From the NCBI GenBank assembly GCA_021234155.1, contig JAJEKV010000010.1, forward strand, positions 10,774,511-10,838,510: a DNA stretch of 64,000 nucleotides, read 5' to 3'. This document shows, piece by piece, positions 56,622-64,000 of the stretch. A program made the translations under genes and the position numbers. Position 1 is the stretch's first letter; each line of letters opens with the position of its first letter. The notes below the pieces were generated by a model that did no database searches, was not told where the DNA came from, and saw only the letters and a list, made by a program, of their open reading frames with translations. The DNA comes from Isoetes taiwanensis (taxonomy: Eukaryota; Streptophyta; Lycopodiopsida; Isoetales; Isoetaceae).

Positions 56622-58018
56622 GGACCCAGCACTAAATCCAAAGGCTGAGATTTGATCATTTCATTTAACGGTTGAGATTTGATGTAGTTCAGCGGCTATC
56701 TCGATTAGGTTCGACGCACAGGGAGTTCGTCGTGAGAAAGTAGAAGCCACAGTCCAGATACGCACGATTTTTTCTACCTTCTCTTGTGAATCGCAATTTA
56801 GGGCTATTGAAGCTGTAGGTTGTCTGGATTCCCCGCCCATGGCGATGCTCTAATGGGGCCATGGCAATTTTGGTGTTTGTTTGCTTTATCGATTCTCTGT
56901 GGTGCTCCAATGCTAGAGAGCTTTCAAATTCTTTTTGCCATATAGCTTTTTAGCACGGCCATGGCTGCATGAATAGAGCTCAGTTTTGAGTAGGCTTCTT
57001 GTGAAATTTGCCTATATTCTTATGGCTTCCTGCGAAATCTGTCTATTCTTATGGGAATCGAGGCCACTATGGCCGGTTATATCATGGTGCCAGTTTTGGG
57101 AGGAAGACAAAGCTGGACAGAGTGACCGAACAACGCTTGATCAATCTCTGCAGATCTCCTCGGTAATTTCACATTCTCGCACATACTTGAAGCAAATCTT
57201 CATCTTCCATGTTTTTGCATTGAATTGGCGACCTAGAACTTTCCTTTCTACTTGCACCTATCTGATCATTCTATAACCATTTATACATGAATTTTATTAC
57301 TTTTTTTGCAGAGACTCCCGTGAAGATGGCTTCTTCTAAATTCACACCATGGCATCTAACGCTTTAAAACGAAGGCCCTATAAAACTAATTTGGGATTTA
57401 AAGCGTAAATTACCCCTGCGGAAGGAAGCATTGGCAATAAATACACTTTTACTCAAGAAGTGTAGAGCCTTTCCTTGATGATTTCCACCGTGATATTGCC
57501 TCTCGATGATTTTCACCAAGCAACTATTCTTTAAACTTATGTCCTGAGTTTGTCTTTTTCATTGCAAGTCCGCTTTCCCTTTCTCGATCAAACTTTGTAT
57601 TTTGTAATGCTTGCAATGTAATACTAAGACTACAAGTTTGCGCGATTTTTCTTCATGGAAGGCTTCCAAATTCTCGCAACGCCCAAGTAAGTATGACATT
57701 AACTATATATCTTTACATTCTCTCATGTCCGCACACATCTTCCCCGTGGAAATCACCCTTGTTCTTGTGGGAATCGAGGCCACTTGTGGCCGCTTATCTC
57801 ATGGTACCGCCAGTGTGGAGGAAGAAAAAGCTAGATAGAGCTGACCGAACACCGGATCAATATCTGCCGCATCTCCTCGTAATCTCATATTCTCGCACAA
57901 AATTGATGCAAATCTTCATTTTCCATGTTTTTATATTGAATTAGCAGACCTAGCACTTTCTTTTCTACTTGCAACAGATGAAAGTTACCTATCTGATCAT
58001 TCTTTTCATTACTTCTTT
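56622..58018 (+). repeat. Unit B, copy 3
   Basis: Shorter than copies 1 and 2 because it ends at CATTACTTCTTT and passes straight into PLAT upstream sequence with a triplicated AACACGGCTT. Many small differences from copies 1 and 2 fall on CTG/CAG sites (for example TCTCGCAC for TCTGCAC near 57,174). Confidence 0.6.
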
Positions 58019-58212
58019 AACACGGCTTAACACGGCTTTAACACGGCTGTTAGGTTACGATGACAATGCATTGATAATGCAAATGCCTTATCTTCGCATC
58101 CAAATCAAACTCATCTCCTTTTCTGTGGTTGTCTACTGGCCAAGTCACGTCCCAACGTCTGCCTTCCTTAGTATAAAGCATGAGAAATTCATCCCTATAT
58201 CTAAAGACAAGT

Positions 58213-58861
58213 ATGGCTCCACTACGAAGCTATGGTGCGTATGACCACCAAAGTTGCATTTGTAAGAAATTGCATCTTTTAGAATTTGTGATTTCTTATC
58301 AAGAAAGTGCATGGTGAAATCATTTTCAAAGGGTTGCATATTAAGAAGTGGTGCTTAGATTTTGTATCTTGCAGATCGTTTTCAAAGTGTTGCATAGAGA
58401 TTCTGGAATGCAAATGCATGTAGGCCTATTGCTAATGATGGGGCTTGTGTTGTTTAGGCCATTTCCTCTTTTCGTGTCTAAGGTATTTGCTATTGCAGGG
58501 TTGCACTTATTCAATCGCTGTCAAGACCGATTGTCGACGAAATGCTGGTACAGATGCCAACGTAAGTGTACAATTTTATAATGCTACTGGTCAATCTGTG
58601 ACTTTCAACAACCTAGATGATCCTAATCATAATGACTTTGAGAAGTGCAACTATGATACCTTCACTAGGCAAGGTGCATGCATTGACGGAATTTGTCACA
58701 TGCGTGTATGGCATGATAATACCGGCGACAAACCTGGGTGGTATTTGAACTTTATAGATGTTTCAAAAGATGGAGCTGCTGCCAAGAGATTTAATGTCAA
58801 CCGATGGTTGGCCCTTGATGAATCCTCTTATTCTACTACTGCAGAAGTTAATATGTGCTAG
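58213..58861 (+). pseudogene. PLAT-domain gene, copy 5 (divergent; signal exon damaged)
   Basis: Exon 2 (58499-58861, 363 nt, 120 residues) is open and more divergent than the other copies, with NNLDDPNHNDFEKCNYDTF in place of the shorter NLENANRFRKC form, and VWHDNTGDKPGWYLNFIDVS, closest to the general plant PLAT consensus. Exon 1 (ATG at 58,213) has lost 14 bp inside the signal peptide (after AGCTATGG), so the normal splice gives a frame shift. The same deletion is in copy 6, so it is not a random error. It may be rescued by another start, but none is obvious. Confidence 0.75.
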
Positions 58862-59640
58862 ACATTGCATGCCATAAGAAATTAGGCATATAAAGATATA
58901 TCATATGCTTAATTGACAAATAAATGCAAACGTGTGCTTTGCTGCTTGTTATTTAAAATATATGCACTTCATTGCTTTCAAAATCCCCACCCCCAATCTC
59001 TTTTTGTTCTTGGATTATCATAAAGGTTAAGGCTTCCAACCCAAATGAAGTAATGGATTATTTTACATTTGTCATAATCAGAAAATGCTTGTCGTACGTC
59101 GTACATTTCAAAAGGCCAACAAGGGCTAATGAATGGATTTAGTAATAACATGTGATAAAATAAATTAATGAACTCAAGATAGAGATCAAGAAAGTTCTGG
59201 ACTTCTTAAAATCAGCAAGGAGGAAAATACATTTGACCATTTGACCGTGTTTACCATCACATGTATCATATTGGCATCATATGCACCATGTTGGCACCAT
59301 ATGCAATACAAAAGGCAACACAGTTTGCATCACAAGATACACCATGTTCCCATCACATACACCATGTTAATACCACACTCAGAATGAAGTTAGAGAAATA
59401 TACTTAGAAAAGTTGGTATCCTTAGAAAGAATGGAATTACAATTATTCATCATTAGACAAGACAAACATCTGGTAAGTTATCAAGTATTTTCGTCTCATC
59501 AGCAAGATCTAATATGAAGGTGGTTTCAAGGTTCCCTTAGCGCGTTTTCTTTGATCTAATGGAACTCTGATGGCACAGATTCATGTGGAGAATACTAAAC
59601 CCTTTGGATCATTTCTGCACACTCATATCCTACAGCGATT
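58862..59640. other. PLAT 3' flank, then GGCACCATATG-type repeats
   Basis: 58,862-59,165 is the usual PLAT 3' flank with no Helitron in it (a further unoccupied site, at AAAATATATGCACTTC near 58,966). 59,240-59,380 holds degenerate CACCATGTTGGCACCATATG-like repeats. 59,380-59,640 shows nothing assignable. Confidence 0.55.
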
Positions 59641-59900
59641 TTGGGCCCACCAATCGCACCTATTCAAGGTGCTAGTAGTAGTAGAACCTGTGCTAGTTTG
59701 AGCAATCAACATCCCGAGAGTGCAAAGGCGATTGGGAGGTTCATTGGGCCCCTTATTAATAATCGAGGTACTTTTTCTGATTGCACTTTCAACTTCGGTG
59801 GCGTTGATGTCAAGGATTTAGCAGCGGTCACATATGATATGTGACGTTTTGGATAAAAATCGACATGGTTCTACTTCCGGCGGTCAGCAAAGATAATGTT
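59641..59900 (+). pseudogene. Crypton recombinase C-terminal fragment, copy 3
   Basis: From about 59,690 it encodes ASLSNQHPESAKAIGRFIGP, then NNRGTFSDCTFNFGGVDVKD, clearly homologous to the last exon of copies 1 and 2 but with several amino-acid changes. The catalytic domain is absent. The tail (59,880-60,480) matches the Crypton 3' flank, including the 57-bp repeat near 60,235. It is older or from a different subfamily than copies 1 and 2. Confidence 0.75.
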
Positions 59901-60493
59901 TGTGGCGATCGATTGATGTTTATGGCAAAATCTGTTTCTATATCGGTGGGTCTACGTTGCGTTCATCGTAAAAACTTCATTGTGACCTTCTGTTGTTGGC
60001 ACTTCTGTTGTGATCTTCAGTGGCAATCTTTTTGTAATGATAAACTTTGATGATAAGAAAGTCTTTTTGTAATGAGAAACTTTGATGACATAAACTTTGT
60101 AATTTTTGAGCAAATTATAACTGTGTAGTTTTTGAGCAAGATGAATTATGTTTGTGGTGGAGGTGAAATTACTTGAAATAATTTGAACCTAAAATAACAG
60201 TAATCCCAAGATCCCAAGCTGGCATGTATTATGTGAATGTGATGAATTTTGCCGAATTGTCCAAAGAGCACTACCATTATTGTCGTTATGTGGATGCGAT
60301 GAATTTCTCGGAATTGTCCAAAGAGTTGGATAGATATTAACACCAGCTTTCTAAGTTGTTATTCCAAGCTTGTAATCTGCTTGTCCAAACACTTTCTAAT
60401 TCTGCAATGCATCTAAAAAGATGGAGCGTCATAAAATTATAACTAGGATATTGCTATGTTAAATTACAATTTTCACGTGGTCTCCTTTTTAAC

Positions 60494-61010
60494 CTTAATA
60501 AAAAAAGGGCAAATCTATGAAGAAGCAACTCAAGCCGGGCTTTGTTTTCTTTGCTGCACATGACGGTGTTGTTGAGGTCCAAATGTGCCCATCGAACCAT
60601 GAAACAGGCTGCTAAGAATCGGCTGCTTGTTCCTCGTTTATGGGCCATTGCAAAAAATGGATTTTGCTAGATGAGGCGAAAACCTAAGCTAAACGGATTT
60701 TTGCTAGATGCTGGCCGTTCTTGATAAACCTATAGCATAATGCTATCGGTTTCTATCATGCCTTGGTCTTTTGATCCCCGCCGGAGTAAGAAGGAATAGC
60801 GCGCTAAAACTCTTAGTAAACCTATAGCATAATGTTTGTCGGTTTCTATCATGCCTTGGTCTTTGATCGTGATGGAGTAGAAAGGAATAGCGCTAAAACG
60901 TGTTGTGTTAAAAGTTCGAAAGATTGGCAAATCGTAACCATAGGATAAAGTGATTAAACCTCACCGCCGGATCTAGGGCGGGTCCATTACACAAAAAATT
61001 ACACAAAAGA
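60494..61010 (-). mobile_element. Helitron 5'-end fragment
   Basis: Matches 55,129-55,636, ending at the same GA/TATGCACTTC junction. Sequence before 60,494 is Crypton flank, so the fragment starts at a rearrangement point. It marks the left edge of the tandem duplication that includes PLAT6. Confidence 0.75.
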
Positions 61011-63599
61011 TATGCACTTCATTGCTTTCAAAATCACCTCCCCTTTTCCCCCCTTTTTTTCTTTTTGTTCGTGAATTATCATAAGGTTAAGGCTTCAAAC
61101 TTAAATGAAGTAATGGATTGTTTTACATATGTCATAATCGAGAAAATGCTTGTCGTAACCCTGTATACATTTCAAAGGCCAACAAGGGCTAATGAATGGA
61201 TTTAGTAATAACATGTGATAAAATAAATAGTGATGATATAATTTCTATCTCAAGGAGAATGCATATAGATAATGCAGAAATGTGTGCATATACTAAAGCA
61301 AGAAATATACACATATACTAAAACAAGAAACTTTTCTAATGAACAACATATATCTAATCCATGGGAGGTCCTTAATGAGAGTATCATACGGCATGGTTTC
61401 ATAGCCAAGAAGAGTTCTCGATGTGCAGAATATAGAGCTCTGATAATGGCACTTCCATCCGTTCCCAACGAACACTAGATATGGCTACATCAATGACATG
61501 AAAGAAGCCCCTAAGCTGCCCTCTCAGGATCCAAAGTGAGGCTGCTATCCTTTGTGCTTTTATACTAGTTTGAATGATGCTCGATACAACATGTATAGAA
61601 AAAACCTCTTTAGGTTTTTCAGGATAGACTCTGGAATCTAGATGGGAGGCATAATCTTATAGCTTACTATTAATGGTGCCCAGCGTTGTTGGGGCTAGGT
61701 TGGAAACTTGTTATTGACTTTAGAAAATTGAATGCGCATACCTTGCAATTTAACAGCCACTAAGTGTATACAGGATATGAAGCAACTTTGGTATAGCAAC
61801 TCTACGTCTAGATTCTTTTGTGAGGGAGGGAGAGAGGGATGGAGGGAGGAGGAGATGTGCACGAATAGTAGTATTTGGAATTGCCAACCTTTTGCATAAC
61901 AAATCAAGTGTACTAATTGTAATGATCCACCTTTTGATACAAAAAATAAATAGCATTGAAGTGCATTGAAGTATATTATAAAAAGTTATAGTGTAAGTGT
62001 TGGACCCAAAGACTAAATCCAAAGGTCGAGATTTGATCATTTCATTTAATCGGTTGAGATTTGATGTAGTTCAAATTAGCTATCTCGATTAGGTTCGGCG
62101 CAAAATCGCGGGAGTTCGGTCGTGAGAAAGTAGAAGCCACAAAATTCGTGATCACGCCTGATTTTTCTACCTTCTCTTGTGAATCGCAATTTAGGGCTAT
62201 TGAAGCGAGGGTGTCAGATTCTGTCCATGGCGGATGCTCTAATGGGGCCATGGCAATTTTTGGTGTTTGTTTGCTTATCGATTCTCCGATGGCTCCAATG
62301 CTAGAGAGCTTTCAAATTCTTTTGCCATATAGCTTTTTAGCACGACCATGGTCGCATGAATAGAGCTCGGTTTTGAGTAGGCTTCTTGTGAAATTTGCCT
62401 ATATTCTTATGGCTTCTGCGAAATCTGTCTATTCTTATAAATCGAGGCCACTATGGCGGTTATATCATGGTGCCAGGTTTGGGAGGAAGACAAAGGGCGA
62501 CAGAGTCGACCCAAACGCTTCGGATCAATCTCTGCTTTGATCTCTGGTAATTTCACATTACGCACATACTTGAAGCAAATCTTCATCTTCCATGTTTTTG
62601 CATTGAATTGGCGGACCTAGAACTTTCCTTTCTACTTGCACCTATCGATCATTCTATAACCATTTATACATGAATTTTATTACTTCTTTTTGCGGGGAGA
62701 CTCCTGTGAAGACGGCTTCTTCTAAATTCACACCATGGCATCTAACGGCTTTAAACGAAGGCCCTATAAACCGATTTGGGATTTAAGCGAAATTACCGTT
62801 TGGAAGGAAGCATTGGCAATAAATACGACTTTACTCAAGAAGTGTAGAGCCTTTCCTTTGATGATTTCCATGCGTGATATTGCCTCGATGATTTTCATAT
62901 GAAAAAACTATTCTTTAAACTTATGTCCGGAGTTTGTCTTTTTTTTCATTGCAAAACAACGCTTTCCCTTCGATCAAACTTTGTATTTTGTAATGCTTGC
63001 AATGTAATACTAAGACTACAAGTTTGCAGCATTTCTTCATGGAAGGCTTCCAAATTCTGCAGCGTCAAGTAAGTATGACATTAACTATATATCTTTACAT
63101 TCTCTCATGTGCACACATCTTCACGATGAAATCTGCACTGGTGGGAATCGAGGCCCTTTGTGGCAGCGCTTATCTCATGGTACCCGGCCTTGGGGAGGAA
63201 GAAAAAGCTAGATAGAGTGGCCCGAACACTCGGATCAATATCTGCTTGCATCTCCGGTAATCTCATATTCTCGCACAAAATTGATGCAAATCTTCATGTT
63301 TCCATGTTTTTATATTGAATTAAGCGGACCTAGCACTTTCTTTTCTACTTGCAGCAAATGATGAAAGTTACCTATCCGATCATTCTTTTCATTACTTCTT
63401 TAACACGGCTTAACACGGCTTTAACACGGTACAGTTGGGTTCACGATGACAATGCATTGATAATGCAAATGCCTTATCTTCGCATCCAAATCAAACTCAT
63501 CTCCTTTTACTTGGTTGTCTGGGGCCAAGTCACGTCCCCAACGTCTGCCTTCCTTAGTATAAAGCATGAGAAATTCATTCCCTATATCTAAAGACAAGT
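61011..63599. repeat. Tandem duplicate of 55,637-58,212, including unit B copy 4
   Basis: Colinear with the preceding copy at an offset of about 5.37-5.39 kb: PLAT 3' flank (61,011-61,990), then unit B (62,002-63,402), then PLAT upstream. The first kilobase is nearly identical; from about 62,025 differences become frequent and nearly all sit on CAG or CTG. The degenerate Helitron end is at 61,667. Confidence 0.75.
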
Positions 63600-64000
63600 A
63601 TGGCTCCACTCACACGAAGCTATGGTGCGTATGACCACCAAAGTTGCATTTGTAAGAAATTGCATCTTTTAGAATTTGTGATTTCTTATCAAGAAAGTGC
63701 ATGGTGAAATCATTTTCAAAGGGGTTGCATATTAAGAAGTGGTGCTTAGATTTTGTATCTTGCGGATCGTTTTCAAAGTGTTGCATAGAGATTCGGAATG
63801 AAAATGCATGTAGGCCTATTGCTAATGATGGGGCTTGTGTTGTTTAGGCCATTTCCTCTTTTCGTGTCTAAGGTATTTGCTATTGCAGGGTTGCACTTAT
63901 TCAATCGCTGTCAAGACCGATTGTCGACGAAATGCTGGTACAGATGCCAACGTAAGTGTACAATTTTATAATGCTACTTGGTCAATCTCATGACTTTCAA
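63600..64000 (+). pseudogene. PLAT-domain gene, copy 6 (cut by window end)
   Basis: ATG at 63,600 and an exon-1 lesion identical to copy 5 (14-bp loss) plus CACA inserted after CCACT. Exon 2 begins at 63,889 after TTGCAG and continues past the window edge. It matches copy 5 (TDCRRNAGTDANVSVQFYNA) until frame errors near ACTTGGTCAATCTCATG, which replace ACTGG and TCTGTG and again involve CTG. Confidence 0.7.

Overview
The window is nuclear DNA of a land plant: AT-rich, intron-containing, with plant-type splice sites, a plant-type PLAT/LH2 secreted protein family, and fragments of plant housekeeping genes (uroporphyrinogen decarboxylase, UPF0496/BPS1-like, M32 carboxypeptidase, TFIIIA, TEX261/Erv26). 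The dense Helitrons and Crypton-type tyrosine-recombinase genes fit a large repeat-rich genome. A fern or other seed-free plant is my best guess, but nothing here proves it. There is no bacterial operon, rRNA, clear tRNA or CRISPR array.

Layout. 1-2,900: a foldback element (99-702) and a broken TEX261-like gene on the minus strand. 3,540-13,350: segmental unit A = Crypton-like recombinase, then three minus-strand gene fragments (UROD, UPF0496, M32), then a MITE, a Helitron end with 0.5-kb tandem repeats, and PLAT gene 1. 13,367-16,012: an insertion carrying a relic of the foldback element and a TFIIIA zinc-finger exon. 16,000-28,000: PLAT fragments 2 and 3, several Helitron 3' ends, and a 1.7-kb anonymous unit (unit B). 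27,940-35,393: a complete 7.45-kb Helitron whose unoccupied target site is preserved at 37,736. 38,145-46,260: second copy of unit A, ending in PLAT gene 4, the only gene in the window that looks complete and intact. 46,263-55,636: a truncated Helitron, a decayed DNA-methyltransferase-like gene (48,725-51,150), a PLAT 3' stub and a complete 4.3-kb Helitron. 55,637-64,000: PLAT genes 5 and 6 in a roughly 5.4-kb tandem duplication, with a third Crypton fragment between them.

The region behaves as a PLAT gene cluster that grew by segmental duplication while Helitrons, MITEs and a Crypton-like element moved in. Most open frames are fragments. The PLAT proteins (signal peptide plus one PLAT domain) are the likely host function; the family is linked to stress responses in plants.

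Two cautions. First, sequence differences between duplicated copies pile up at CAG and CTG trinucleotides and take forms (CTG to CG, TCG or CCG; CAG to CG, CGG or CAAAT) that look like base-calling error at CHG-methylated cytosines, so several apparent frameshifts may be artefacts. Second, homology calls were made by eye without a database search.
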